From Acidovorax carolinensis (GTDB taxonomy: Bacteria > Pseudomonadota > Gammaproteobacteria > Burkholderiales > Burkholderiaceae_C): 64,000 bases of DNA. The position numbers and the translations under genes are program-made. Of this stretch, positions 45,404-54,931 are shown piece by piece. The stretch's first letter is position 1; each line of letters opens with the position of its first letter. Location: contig NZ_CP021361.1 of NCBI RefSeq assembly GCF_002157145.1, forward strand, positions 2,473,001 to 2,537,000, written 5' to 3'. The notes beneath the pieces are model-generated. The model saw nothing but the letters and a program-made list of their open reading frames with translations, was not told the DNA's origin and did not search any database.

Positions 45404-46204
45404 TCAATAGTAGTTGCCGACGAGCGAGCCCACCTCGATCAGCAGCAGCACGGCAAACATGCGTGCGAGGCCGCCCAGCTCGGAATCGGGCGTGACGCCC
45501 TCGCCCGCGTCGTACATGCCGGCCGTGGTGGGAATCAAGGCCACGGCCAGGCTGGAAAACAAAGTCTTGAGGGCAAACACCAGCGTCACCGCCGGCGAGA
45601 ACACATGGCCAAACATGCGCGTGTAGCTGGGCAGGCCGGCCAGGTTGAAGCCATACACACTGAGGTAGGCCATGATCAGCGCCACCACACAGGACAACGC
45701 CGCCAGTGTGATGCTGGCAAACACGCCGGCCACAACGCGCGGCAGCAGTTCCATGCGCACAGGGTCGCCGCCCTGCGCACGCAGCGCGTCAAAGTGGCCC
45801 GACTGGCGCAGCAGCGCCAGTTGCGTGCCTTGGGGGATGGTGCAGCGCATCGCAACAAACAGCGTGGCCGTGAGCGGGATGAGTTCGAGCACCAGCACCC
45901 GTATCACCATTTCGAGCGCATAGCGTGACAGCCCATAGCTCAGCGCCGTCACCACCACGATGCGCGTGATGACCAGGGCCAGCAAGGCCGCCAGCACCGT
46001 GAACCCCATCAGGATGGGCGCTGTGTCGAGGTAGATATGGCGCGCCAGCGTGCGGCGCGCCGCCCGGGTGTAGCTGGAGGGCGACAGCACCAGCACCAGG
46101 ATCACTGCGCCCAGGTACACGATGCGCCCCCAGGCCAGCGCCCAGCGCCGTGCGGTGCGCCACAGGCGCTCGGGCAGGGAATAACCGGGCAAGTGGGAGA
46201 GCAT
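45404..46204 (-). CDS. MlaE-type ABC permease
   Basis: 266 residues, polytopic, with the MlaE/YrbE fold: an amphipathic N-terminus, then five or so helices, including ITRIVVVTALSYGLSRYALE and the conserved EMVIRVLVLELIPLTATLFV near the coupling region. It should pair with an ABC ATPase (MlaF type), but none is encoded beside it. The spacing to the MCE gene is 22 bp. The upstream region holds hairpin repeats. Confidence 0.9.
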   Translation of the reverse strand: MLSHLPGYSLPERLWRTARRWALAWGRIVYLGAVILVLVLSPSSYTRAARRTLARHIYLDTAPILMGFTVLAALLALVITRIVVVTALSYGLSRYALEMVIRVLVLELIPLTATLFVAMRCTIPQGTQLALLRQSGHFDALRAQGGDPVRMELLPRVVAGVFASITLAALSCVVALIMAYLSVYGFNLAGLPSYTRMFGHVFSPAVTLVFALKTLFSSLAVALIPTTAGMYDAGEGVTPDSELGGLARMFAVLLLIEVGSLVGNYY

Positions 46205-46252
46205 GGGCGGATCATAGCGTCCGCGTCACTGCGGCATTTGAAACAAAATACC

Positions 46253-46300
46253 AATCCAGCGCTTGACTGCAAAGCGCAAGCAGCTATCACTTTAGTAGCA
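46253..46300 (-). repeat. Dispersed hairpin repeat, copy A
   Basis: On the minus strand it reads GTGATAGCTGCTTGCGCTTT then AAGCGCTGG, giving the inverted pair GCGCTT/AAGCGC. Aligns with copies at 46366-46414 and 50971-51020. Confidence 0.8.
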
Positions 46301-46365
46301 TTTCGGGATTTTGCGCGATGGCTCCCGACCTGCGCCGCAAGAACGATCTGATCATTGCTTAAAAC

Positions 46366-46414
46366 ACGCTCAAGCGTTTACCAGAAAAGCGCTAGCAGCT
46401 ATCAATTTAGTTGC
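46366..46414 (-). repeat. Dispersed hairpin repeat, copy B
   Basis: Minus strand reads TTGATAGCTGCTAGCGCTTT with the facing half AAACGCTTGAGCG. Same family and orientation as copy A, about 70 bp away. Confidence 0.8.
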
Positions 46415-46509
46415 AAATTCAGGCCGCTCGGCACCACCCAGGGTTGATGCAAAGCAAGCCGGGCACCTCCCTTGCATGCTCCAATCCACTCCCGCCCCGC
46501 CCGACTGCC

Positions 46510-47154
46510 ATGACCCGCTCCACCACTGCCCCCGCCCCCACCACGACACCTGCGGCCGCCAGCGTGCCGCACACCCTCACCGAAGACGCGGTGGCGGTGT
46601 TCACCGGCGTGCTGCTGATCTCGGTGGGCGTGGCGTTTTTCACCAGCGCCGGGCTGCTGACGGGTGGCACGGCCGGGTTGGCTTTTTTGCTGCACTACGC
46701 CACGGGCATCGGCTTTGGCAAAATTTTCTTCGTGCTCAACCTGCCGTTCTACTGGCTGGCGCTGCGCAAGTTGGGGCGTGAGTTCACGCTGAAAACCTTT
46801 GCCGCCGTGCTGCTGCTGTCGTTGCTGACTGAGTTGCAGGGGCAGTTTCTGCAATTTGCGCGCATCGAGCCGTTGTATGCCGCCATCGCTGGCGGGCTGA
46901 TCACGGGCACGGGCTTTCTGGTGCTGTTTCGCCACCGCTGCAGCCTGGGGGGCGTCGGCATTGCAGCCCTGTACCTGCAGGACCGCTATGGCTGGCGCGC
47001 CGGCAAGGTGCAGATGGCCGTGGACTGCTGCATCGTGCTGCTGGCGCTGTCGTCGGTGGAACCCATGCGCGTGCTCTGGTCGATTGCTGGCGCCGTGGCC
47101 CTGAACCTGGTGCTGGCCATGAACCACCGGCCGGGGCGCTACATGGCGGTGTAG
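46510..47154 (+). CDS. YitT-family membrane protein
   Basis: 214 residues from ATG 46510. Five to six hydrophobic helices, with the family block GLLTGGTAGLAFLLHYATG and the glycine-rich TGTGFLVLFRHRCSLGGVGI. YitT proteins are integral membrane proteins of unknown transport role. The N-terminal 20 residues are Thr/Pro/Ala-rich. Divergent from the MCE operon. Confidence 0.85.
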   Translation: MTRSTTAPAPTTTPAAASVPHTLTEDAVAVFTGVLLISVGVAFFTSAGLLTGGTAGLAFLLHYATGIGFGKIFFVLNLPFYWLALRKLGREFTLKTFAAVLLLSLLTELQGQFLQFARIEPLYAAIAGGLITGTGFLVLFRHRCSLGGVGIAALYLQDRYGWRAGKVQMAVDCCIVLLALSSVEPMRVLWSIAGAVALNLVLAMNHRPGRYMAV

Positions 47155-47239
47155 CCTGGATTGCGGCAAAAGCCCACCGCAGGAAGGGCTGCCACCCAGC
47201 GCCACGGAACCTTTTCGCGCCTGCGCCTATCATTCACCC

Positions 47240-47656
47240 ATGCGTCGCATCCTGTCTCTGGCTTTGGTGGTCATGCTGGTCCTTCGGGGTCTCATGGGCA
47301 CCGCCATGGCCGCCGGCGTCATGCCCACAGTGCCAGTGCAAGCCGTGCAGGGTGCCATGCTGCAGATGCATGCAAGTCCCGCCGCGAACGAGTCGGAACA
47401 CGCGATGCACGCGGACCATGGCGGCGCCCATCAGGCGACCGCCCCGGCCAGTTGCCACGACACCCCCGCCAACGGATGCAGCCCGCACGAACACAGCCCC
47501 AGCTGCGCGGATTGCGACATATGCCATTCGGCCATGCTGGCGCCCCCCGCGCTGCCAAGGCAGCCCCTGCACCTGCGCGGTGTGGTGCGGCCTGCGGATA
47601 GCGTCCCGTTCGCCAGCGTGCAAGCTGCGCGCACCATCAAACCACCCATCGCCTGA
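47240..47656 (+). CDS. His/Cys-rich periplasmic metal-binding protein
   Basis: 138 residues. The signal peptide ends near AMA-AGV (residue 25). The mature part is rich in His, Met and Cys (MHASPAANESEHAMHADHGG, then CADCDICHSAML), as in small copper-resistance proteins such as CopL-type. It is the first gene of the copper cluster, 99 bp before the next gene. The metal is inferred from context. Confidence 0.72.
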   Translation: MRRILSLALVVMLVLRGLMGTAMAAGVMPTVPVQAVQGAMLQMHASPAANESEHAMHADHGGAHQATAPASCHDTPANGCSPHEHSPSCADCDICHSAMLAPPALPRQPLHLRGVVRPADSVPFASVQAARTIKPPIA

Positions 47657-47754
47657 TCTCCGACGCCCGAAGTGCGTCTGCCATGGCCTGAGCTTGCACC
47701 AGCGGGGTGCATCAGGCGGCAGCGCACTGTTCTGTTTGTTGTCTGGAGATCGCC

Positions 47755-48150
47755 ATGCGCGCCCCTGATTCACTGATTTTTTCGCTCCGGCAGGCCGCAT
47801 GTCTGGCGCTGCTGACGCCCCTGATCGCGCTGGCCCAGGGCCGGGATACCGTGCGGGATGCGGCCAACCCCGACGCCCCTGGCGCCCCGCTGGTTTACTC
47901 CGGGATGAAACCCGTGCCGCCGGGGAACGACGCGCCGGCCCCCAACGCCTGGCGCGAGGCGCATGACGCGGTCGCCGCCTTCCCGCGCGGCCACGCCGAC
48001 ATCCTGGTTTGGGAGCAGCAGGCTGCTGCAAAACCACCCGCGGCCCCGGCCAGCGCGCCGCCATCTGCTGGCAGCCAGCCGCATTCAGGCCATGGCGCCG
48101 CGCCGATGCCACCGCACCCACACATGCCCATGCACGGGGGCAAGCCATGA
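47755..48150 (+). CDS. Small periplasmic protein of the copper cluster
   Basis: 131 residues with a signal peptide (cleaved near ALA-QGR) and a low-complexity Pro/His/Met C-terminus (HGAAPMPPHPHMPMHGGKP), which may bind copper or silver. ATG 47755 is used. The stop overlaps the start of the outer-membrane factor gene by 4 bp, so they are coupled. Family not recognised. Confidence 0.72.
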   Translation: MRAPDSLIFSLRQAACLALLTPLIALAQGRDTVRDAANPDAPGAPLVYSGMKPVPPGNDAPAPNAWREAHDAVAAFPRGHADILVWEQQAAAKPPAAPASAPPSAGSQPHSGHGAAPMPPHPHMPMHGGKP

Positions 48151-49571
48151 GCGCACTCCATCGCCTGTCGCTGCTGGGCGCTGTGGCCGTGCTGACAGGC
48201 TGCGCCAGCGTCTCGCCTGATGGCCTGCGCGGCGAGGTGGCCGCGCTCACGGCGGAGCGCACGGGCAATGTGCAGGCCGCCCTGCCGGCCACCGATCCGG
48301 CCGCCCGCGCCCAGGCGCAGCAGTCCATCAACGGCTGGCTGGCCCAGCCGCTCACGCAGGACGCGGCTGTGCGCATTGCACTGCTGAACAACCCTGGCCT
48401 GCAAGCCCGGCTGGCGGCGCTGGGCGTGGCCGATGCAGAGCGCGTGCAGGCCATCACGCTGCCCAACCCGCACCTGGCCCTGGGACGCTTTACCGACAGC
48501 CACGAACGCGAAATTGAGCGCACCCTGGCCTTCAGCCTGCTCGACCTCATCACCCTGCCCTGGCGCACGGCGCGGCAAGCCGAACGCCTGCAGATTGCCA
48601 CGCTGCAAACGGCGCAAGAGGTGGTCACGCTGGCTGCCGACACCCGCCGCGCCTGGCTGCGCGCCGTAGCCGCCGAGCAGGTGGCCGCCGCGCACGAGCG
48701 CATGGCCGAGACCGCCGAAGCCGGGGCCGAGCTGGCCCGCCGCATGGTGCGCGTGGGCAACTGGAGCCGCCTGCAGCAGGCACGCGAACAGGCCGTGCTG
48801 CAACAGGCCAGCGCCCAGCTGGCCCGCGCCCGCCTGGCCGCCGCCACCGAGCGCGAGCAGCTCAACCGCCGCATGGGCTTGTGGGGCGTGCAGGCGCAGT
48901 ACCGCTTGGCAGAGCAACTGCCACCGCTGCCCGCCAGCGCCTTGCCGGCCGACGGCATCGAAGCCACTGCGCTGCGCGAGCGCCTCGATGTGCAGGCCGC
49001 GCGCCGCCAGCTTGACACCCAGGCCACCCGCCAAGGCTGGAGCCGCGCAGGCGCCGTTTTTGGCGACATCGGCCTGGCCTACAGCCGCAACACCAGCACC
49101 GACCGCGAGACAGGCAGCAGTGACGTGAAACGCGGTTGGGAAATCGACCTGCCCCTGCCCCTGTTCGACTGGGGCGGCACTGCCCGCACCCGCGCGCAGG
49201 CCGAGGTGGAGCAAAGCGCTGCCCAGTTGCAAGACACCGCCGTGCGCGCCCGCAGCGAGGTGCGTGCCGCCTGGCTCACCTACCGCACCGCGCTCGATCT
49301 GGCACGCCAGCAGCAGGCCGAGGTGGTGCCGCTGCGCCAGTTCATCACCCAGGAGACCACGCTGCGCTACAACGGCATGCTGGCGAGCGTGTGGGAGCTG
49401 CTGGCCGAAGCCCGCGCCAGCACCCAGGCCGTGGCGGGCGCCATCGAAGCCCAGCGCGACTTCTGGCTGGCCGAGACGGATCTGCAACTCGCACTCACCG
49501 GCACATCCCCAGGCGCCTTGCAAGGTTTGACATCCGGCGCCGTAGCCACATCCACTCCACAAGGCCACTGA
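48147..49571 (+). CDS. CusC/TolC-type outer-membrane efflux lipoprotein
   Basis: 474 residues from ATG 48147. Lipoprotein signal with the lipobox VLTGC (Cys about residue 18), then two OEP repeats with long helices (VRIALLNNPGLQARLAALGV; the second half DLPLPLFDWGGTARTRAQAE). It forms the outer-membrane duct of a tripartite efflux system. The matching RND and adaptor genes are not next to it, so it may serve the neighbouring exporters or a pump elsewhere. Confidence 0.9.
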   Translation: MSALHRLSLLGAVAVLTGCASVSPDGLRGEVAALTAERTGNVQAALPATDPAARAQAQQSINGWLAQPLTQDAAVRIALLNNPGLQARLAALGVADAERVQAITLPNPHLALGRFTDSHEREIERTLAFSLLDLITLPWRTARQAERLQIATLQTAQEVVTLAADTRRAWLRAVAAEQVAAAHERMAETAEAGAELARRMVRVGNWSRLQQAREQAVLQQASAQLARARLAAATEREQLNRRMGLWGVQAQYRLAEQLPPLPASALPADGIEATALRERLDVQAARRQLDTQATRQGWSRAGAVFGDIGLAYSRNTSTDRETGSSDVKRGWEIDLPLPLFDWGGTARTRAQAEVEQSAAQLQDTAVRARSEVRAAWLTYRTALDLARQQQAEVVPLRQFITQETTLRYNGMLASVWELLAEARASTQAVAGAIEAQRDFWLAETDLQLALTGTSPGALQGLTSGAVATSTPQGH

Positions 49572-49572
49572 C

Positions 49573-50954
49573 ATGAATCGCCGCAATTTCTTCTCCGGTG
49601 CGGCCACGGCGGTGGCCGCAGCCTCCGTCAGCCGCGTGGCCCTGGCCGCGCTGCCCGAGCCCGCCCTGCAGACCAGCGCCGACACCGCGCCCCGCTGCAC
49701 CCGCCCACGGGCCGCCCTTACGACCCCGTGGTTACGCTGAACGGCTGGACTGCCCCCTGGCGCATGAACGCGGGCGTGAAAGAGTTCCACCTGGTGGCCG
49801 AGCCCGTGGTGCGCGAGGTGGCGCCGGGCTTCCTGGTCAACCTGTGGGGCTACAACGGCCAAAGCCCCGGCCCGACCATCGAGGTGGTCGAGGGCGACCG
49901 GGTGCGCATCTTCGTCACCAACCGCCTGCCCGAGCACACCACCATCCACTGGCATGGCCAGCGCCTGCCCAACGGCATGGACGGCGTGGGCGGGCTCAAC
50001 CAGCCGGGCATCCAGCCAGGCAAGACCTTTGTGTACGAGTTCGAGGCGCGCCGCCCCGGCACCTTCATGTACCACCCGCATGCCGACGAAATGGTGCAGA
50101 TGGCCATGGGCATGATGGGCCTGTGGATCACCCACCCCAAGGCCGCGCACCCGCATATCGCCAAGGTGCAGCGCGACTACGCCTTTTTGCTCAACGCCTT
50201 TGACGTGGAACCCGGCAGCATGACCCCCAAGGTCAACACCATGCTGGACCACAACATCTGGTGCTGGAACAGCCGCGTGTTCCCCGCCATCAGCCCGCTG
50301 GTGGCGAGACGCGGCGAGCGCGTGCGTATCCGCGTGGGCAACCTCACCATGACCAACCACCCCATCCACATCCACGGCCACGAGTTTGAAGTGACCGGCA
50401 CCGACGGAGGCCCCGTGCCCAAACAGGCGCGCTGGCCCGAGGTGACCACCGACGTGGCCGTGGGCCAGATGCGGCAGATCGAGCTGATTGCCGACGAGCC
50501 CGGCGACTGGGCCCTGCACTGCCACAAGAGCCACCACACCATGGGCGCCATGGGGCACGCCGTGCCCACCATGATTGGTGTCGATCACCGTGGCCTCGTC
50601 GGCAAAATCCAGAAAATCGTGCCCGACTACATGGTGATGGGCGAGCGCGGCATGGCCGACATGGGCGCCATGGAAATGCCGCTGCCCGACAACACCTTCC
50701 CCATGATGACCGGCACCGGCCCCTTTGGCCCGCTGGAAATGGGCGGCATGTTCACCACCTTCAAGGTGCGTGCCAACCAGCCAGCGGGCGACTACCGCGA
50801 CCCCGGCGACTTCCCGCAGCCGCCAGGCACCCAGGCCTATGAATGGACGGGCGCCCCCGCCAGCACGCCGCGCCCCGCACGCACCGACACCCCGGGCACC
50901 GCCCCGGGCGCGGCCAATGCGCGCAAGCCCGCAACCAGCGGCCATCAACACTGA
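49573..50954 (+). pseudogene. Multicopper oxidase (CopA/CueO-like) with a frameshift after the signal peptide
   Basis: The start at 49573 encodes a twin-arginine signal (MNRRNFFSGAATAVAAAS) but runs to a stop at TGA 49738. The enzyme body lies in another frame and is open from 49728 to 50954. One missing base in the run of four C at 49690-49693 explains this: adding a C joins TAPPLHPPTGRPYDPV across the gap. The body keeps all copper motifs: HWHG, HPHAD, HPIHIHGHE and HCHKSHH. Multicopper oxidases turn Cu(I) to Cu(II) in the periplasm. The protein would be about 460 residues if repaired. A read error is possible; otherwise an untargeted or absent product follows. Confidence 0.88.
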
Positions 50955-50966
50955 CCAAGGAACTTC

Positions 50967-51464
50967 ATGAGAACTATCAAATTCATAGCTGCTTGCGCTT
51001 TATTCATAAGCGCCAGCACCTCTTTTGGCCATGAAAGCATGCCCCACCATGCCTCTGCTGCCCCCGTGGCCAAGGAACAAAAGGACTGGGGCATTGCGGG
51101 TGATGCCAAGGCCGTGCGCCGCACCATCACCCTGCGCATGGGCGACGACATGCGCTTTACGCCGAGCCACATCGAGGTGCAGGAAGGCGACACCGTGCGC
51201 CTGCGTGCCGTGAACAAGGGGCAGGCGCTGCACGAGATCGTGTTGGGCACCAAAACCGAACTCGACCAACATGCGCAGATGATGCGGAAGTTTCCCGACA
51301 TGGAACACGACGCGCCCTACATGGCCCATGTGCGCGCAGGCCAGCGCGGCGACATCGTCTGGCACTTCAACCGGCCCGGCACTTTTGACTTTGCGTGCCT
51401 GATCCCCGGCCACTACGAGGCTGGCATGACCGGAACCATCACCGTGCGGCCGCGCAGCCGCTGA
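50967..51464 (+). CDS. Cupredoxin-like periplasmic copper protein
   Basis: 165 residues. The signal peptide ends near SFG-HES (residue 22). The plastocyanin-like fold carries copper ligands: His in ALHEIVLG, and Cys, His and Met in CLIPGHYEAGM near the C-terminus. The mature start is Met/His-rich (HESMPHHA). It follows the oxidase gene by 12 bp and may accept or deliver copper. Its signal peptide coding sequence coincides with a dispersed hairpin repeat. Confidence 0.9.
   Translation: MRTIKFIAACALFISASTSFGHESMPHHASAAPVAKEQKDWGIAGDAKAVRRTITLRMGDDMRFTPSHIEVQEGDTVRLRAVNKGQALHEIVLGTKTELDQHAQMMRKFPDMEHDAPYMAHVRAGQRGDIVWHFNRPGTFDFACLIPGHYEAGMTGTITVRPRSR
50971..51020 (+). repeat. Dispersed hairpin repeat, copy C, inside a coding sequence
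   Basis: Reads TCATAGCTGCTTGCGCTTTA then AAGCGCCAGCAC, matching copies A and B. It covers codons 2 to 18 of the cupredoxin gene, so the repeat supplies the hydrophobic core of the signal peptide. Confidence 0.75.
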
Positions 51465-51507
51465 GCTGCCCAAGCAAGTTTCTCCATTCACCTCGAAGGA
51501 CTCCACC

Positions 51508-52038
51508 ATGTTCAAAACCCCGGTTTTTTCTGCAGCCCCCACCACCCCCCACAGCGGCCTGAGCCGCCGCCATCTGCTGCTGGCCGCGCTACCCCTGGCC
51601 GGCGCAGCCCTCATAGCGCCGCGCCTCGTGCGCGCCGCCACCGGCACCGCCATCGAGGTCTGGAAAGACCCCAGCTGCGGCTGCTGCCACGACTGGATCG
51701 CCCACATGGAAGCCAACGGTTTCAGCTTCACCATCCACGACACCGGCAACAACGCGGTGCGCACCCGCCTGGGCCTGCCGCAAAAGCTGGGCTCGTGCCA
51801 CACCGCGCTGGTGGGCGGTTACCTGATCGAAGGCCATGTGCCCGCCAGCGATGTGAGCGCGCTGCTGCAGCAAAAACCCAAGGCGCTGGGCCTCACGGTG
51901 CCAGGCATGCCGGTGGGCTCGCCCGGCATGGACGGCGCGGTTTACGGCAACCGCCGCGACCCCTACGATGTGCTGCTGGTGGCGCGCGATGGCGGCACCC
52001 GCATCTTCAAGAGCTACAACCAGAAGGCCTCGTCATGA
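51508..52038 (+). CDS. DUF411 metal-binding protein, Tat-exported
   Basis: 176 residues. Twin-arginine signal (SRRHLLLAALPLAGAAL) and a DUF411 domain with the CGCC motif (KDPSCGCCHDWIAHM) and later SCHTALVGGYLIEGHVP. DUF411 proteins are found beside copper resistance genes; the Cys/His pattern suggests copper binding. The stop overlaps the CusF-like gene start by 4 bp. Confidence 0.9.
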   Translation: MFKTPVFSAAPTTPHSGLSRRHLLLAALPLAGAALIAPRLVRAATGTAIEVWKDPSCGCCHDWIAHMEANGFSFTIHDTGNNAVRTRLGLPQKLGSCHTALVGGYLIEGHVPASDVSALLQQKPKALGLTVPGMPVGSPGMDGAVYGNRRDPYDVLLVARDGGTRIFKSYNQKASS

Positions 52039-52427
52039 AACCACTCGCCCACTCCACCGCCGCACTGTTGCTGGCCAGCGCGCTGGGCCAGGCTCTGGCG
52101 CAGGCCCCCGCCTCGGCCGACGACCATGGCAGCCACCACCCCGCCACGGCCCCTGCCGCACCGGCCGCACAAGAATCCCCTGGCATCACGCCAGCAGACC
52201 AAAGTGAGCTGAGCGAAGGCGAAATAACCCGCTGGGACCCGCGCACGCTCAAGGTCACGCTGCGCCATGGCGAGATCAAGAACCTGGGCATGCCACCCAT
52301 GACCATGGTGTTCCGCGTCAACGACGCGAGCATGCTCGCCCCCTTCCAGCCGGGCGACAAGGTGCGCTTCCGGGTGGAGCGCAAAAGTACGGGGTACTTC
52401 ATCACCCGCATCGAAGCCGCACGCTGA
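52035..52427 (+). CDS. CusF-like periplasmic copper chaperone
   Basis: 130 residues from ATG 52035. The signal peptide is cleaved near ALA-QAP (residue 23), then comes an Ala/His linker and a CusF_Ec beta-barrel (EGEITRWDPRTLKVTLRHGE, IKNLGMPPMTMVFRV) with the Met pair and aromatic setting used for Cu(I)/Ag(I) binding. CusF-like proteins pass metal to export systems. The P-type ATPase gene follows after 42 bp. Confidence 0.9.
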   Translation: MKPLAHSTAALLLASALGQALAQAPASADDHGSHHPATAPAAPAAQESPGITPADQSELSEGEITRWDPRTLKVTLRHGEIKNLGMPPMTMVFRVNDASMLAPFQPGDKVRFRVERKSTGYFITRIEAAR

Positions 52428-52469
52428 CCACGACAACCCTGACCAGTAAATCCCGCCAGAAAGGCCCGC

Positions 52470-54887
52470 ATGAACGCGCCCGATACCCCCACGCCTGGCC
52501 ACCCGAACGGTCCTGCGCAGCACGGCCATGGCACGCAACCCCCATCCATGCAGGCCCCAGCGGGCCCTGGCACCATCTACACCTGCCCCATGCACCCGCA
52601 AGTGCGGCAGGACCACCCCGGTAGCTGCCCCAAGTGCCACATGACGCTGCAGCCGGAGGGCGCGGGGCACGGGCATAACCATGCGCATGCCCATCCGCAC
52701 GCCCATCCCCACGCACCAAGTCCCACCCCGCCTGTGCCCGGGCACCTATCTGCAGCGCCACCCACCAGCGGGCCCGCAAGCAGCGGTGCGATCTACACCT
52801 GCCCCATGCACCCCGAGATCCGCCAGGACCACCCCGGCAATTGTCCCAAGTGCGGCATGTCGCTGGAGCCGATGATTCCCGAACTGACCGAGGAAGCGAA
52901 TCCCGAGCTGGTGGACTTTCAGCGCCGCTTCTGGTGGACGCTGCCGCTCACCGTAGCGGTCACCTTCCTCGCGATGTTCGGCCACCAGCTGGGCTGGTTC
53001 AACATGGCCGTGCAAAGCTGGATCGAGCTGGTGCTTACGCTGCCGATTGCGCTGTGGGCGGGCTGGCCTTTCATCGTGCGTGGCGTGCAGTCGGTGGCCC
53101 AGCGCAGCCCCAACATGTGGACGCTGATCGGCCTGGGCACCAGCGCGGCCTTTGCCTACAGCGTGGTGGCCACCGTGGCGCCCCAGGTGTTCCCCGACTC
53201 GTTCATCTCCATGGGGCGGGTAGCGGTCTACTTTGAAGCGGCGGCGGTGATCATCTCGCTGACCTTGCTGGGGCAGATTCTGGAACTGAAGGCGCGCTCG
53301 CAGACCTCGGCCGCCATCAAGTCTTTGCTCGGCCTGGCGCCCAAGACGGCGCGGCGCATCGCGCCCGATGGCACCGAGGAGGACATCCCCCTGGCCCATG
53401 TGCATGTGGGCGACCGGCTGCGCGTGCGCCCCGGCGAGAAGGTGCCCGTGGACGGTGTGGTCGAGGAAGGCAGCAGCGCGCTCGACGAATCCATGCTCAC
53501 CGGCGAGCCGCTGCCCGTGACCAAGCGCGTGGGCGACAAGCTCATCGGCGCCACGCTCAACACCAGCGGCGCGCTGGTCATGCGCTCCGAACACGTTGGC
53601 GCGGCCACGGTGCTGTCGCAGATCGTGCAGATGGTGGCGCAGGCCCAGCGCTCGCGCGCGCCCATGCAGCGCATGGCCGACACCGTGGCCGGCTACTTTG
53701 TGATGGCGGTGGTGGCGGCTGCGTTGCTCACCTTTTTTGGCTGGGGATTTTTTGGCCCGCAGCCGAGCTGGGTGTATGGCCTGATCAACGCCGTGGCGGT
53801 GCTCATCATCGCCTGTCCCTGCGCGCTGGGCCTGGCCACGCCCATGTCCATCATGGTTGCCACGGGGCGCGGCGCCACCCATGGCGTGCTGTTCCGCGAT
53901 GCGGCGGCCATCGAGAACCTGCGCAAGATCGACACCCTCATCGTGGACAAGACCGGCACCCTGACCGAGGGCCGCCCGGCCTTCGAGCGCGCAGTGGCCG
54001 CAGCCGGTTTTGCCGAAGACGACGTACTGCGCCTGGCCGCCAGCCTGGACCAGGGCAGCGAGCACCCGCTGGCAGCGGCCATCGTCAAGGCGGCGCACGA
54101 ACGCGGCCTGCCGTTGACCGAGCCCGAGCAGTTCGACTCCGCTTCCGGCATCGGGGTGCGCGGCATCGTCGCCGGGCAGGCGCTGGCGCTGGGCAACACG
54201 GTGCTGATGCAGCAATCGGGCGTGGACGTGGCGCCGCTCGCCACGCAGGCCGAGGCCTTGCGCAGCCAGGGCGCCAGCGTGATGCACCTGGCGGCAGGCG
54301 GGCGCCTGGCCGGGCTGCTGGCCGTGTCCGACCCCGTCAAGGCCAGCACGCCCGAAGCCCTGGCCACCCTGCGCGCCGCCGGCCTGCGCGTGGTCATGGC
54401 CACCGGCGACGGCCTGACCACGGCGCGCGCCGTGGCCCAGCGGCTGGGCATTGACGAAGTGCATGGCGAGGTCAAGCCCGCCGACAAGCTGGCACTGGTG
54501 GAGCGCCTGCAGAAAGAAGGCCGTACCGTGGCCATGGCAGGCGACGGCATCAACGATGCCCCGGCGCTGGCGCGCGCCGATGTCGGCATCGCCATGGGCA
54601 CCGGCACCGACGTGGCCATGAACAGCGCGCAGCTCACCCTCGTCAAGGGCGACCTGCGCGGCATTGCCACGGCACGCGCGCTGTCGGTGGCCACCGTGGC
54701 CAACATGAAGCAGAACCTGGCCTTCGCCTTCGTCTACAACGCGCTCGGCATTCCGCTGGCGGCGGGCCTGCTGTACCCGTTTACCGGCTGGCTGTTGTCG
54801 CCCATGATCGCGGCACTGGCCATGAGCCTGAGCTCGGTCTCGGTGATCAGCAACGCCTTGCGGCTGCGCCGGGCGAAGATCCTCTGA
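52470..54887 (+). CDS. Copper/silver P1B-type ATPase with two heavy-metal-binding domains
   Basis: 805 residues. Two tandem heavy-metal-binding domains (YTCPMHP to CHMTLQP at residues 37-62, and YTCPMHP to CGMSLEP at 109-134) are separated by a His-rich linker. The core has the CPC metal site ([13 protein letters not shown], about residue 449), the phosphorylation motif DKTGTLTEG (about 491), a HP motif (EHPLAAAI) and the [10 protein letters not shown] hinge. It exports Cu(I) or Ag(I) from the cytoplasm. The first domain has CHM in place of the usual CGM. Confidence 0.95.
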   Translation: MNAPDTPTPGHPNGPAQHGHGTQPPSMQAPAGPGTIYTCPMHPQVRQDHPGSCPKCHMTLQPEGAGHGHNHAHAHPHAHPHAPSPTPPVPGHLSAAPPTSGPASSGAIYTCPMHPEIRQDHPGNCPKCGMSLEPMIPELTEEANPELVDFQRRFWWTLPLTVAVTFLAMFGHQLGWFNMAVQSWIELVLTLPIALWAGWPFIVRGVQSVAQRSPNMWTLIGLGTSAAFAYSVVATVAPQVFPDSFISMGRVAVYFEAAAVIISLTLLGQILELKARSQTSAAIKSLLGLAPKTARRIAPDGTEEDIPLAHVHVGDRLRVRPGEKVPVDGVVEEGSSALDESMLTGEPLPVTKRVGDKLIGATLNTSGALVMRSEHVGAATVLSQIVQMVAQAQRSRAPMQRMADTVAGYFVMAVVAAALLTFFGWGFFGPQPSWVYGLINAVAVLIIACPCALGLATPMSIMVATGRGATHGVLFRDAAAIENLRKIDTLIVDKTGTLTEGRPAFERAVAAAGFAEDDVLRLAASLDQGSEHPLAAAIVKAAHERGLPLTEPEQFDSASGIGVRGIVAGQALALGNTVLMQQSGVDVAPLATQAEALRSQGASVMHLAAGGRLAGLLAVSDPVKASTPEALATLRAAGLRVVMATGDGLTTARAVAQRLGIDEVHGEVKPADKLALVERLQKEGRTVAMAGDGINDAPALARADVGIAMGTGTDVAMNSAQLTLVKGDLRGIATARALSVATVANMKQNLAFAFVYNALGIPLAAGLLYPFTGWLLSPMIAALAMSLSSVSVISNALRLRRAKIL

Positions 54888-54931
54888 TCCCAAGACGGAG
54901 GGTGCCGCGCCGGGCACCATAATCACCGGCC

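Larger units (their letters stand above)
46205..46509. other. Intergenic region with two hairpin repeats
   Basis: No gene. It separates the divergent MlaE-type and YitT genes and holds two copies of the Comamonadaceae-type hairpin repeat in the same orientation. Confidence 0.6.

Noticed and set aside
47895..50951. Very long minus-strand frame (1018 codons) across the copper cluster
   Set aside because: His- and Gly-rich shadow of the outer-membrane factor and multicopper oxidase genes, caused by high-GC codon bias.
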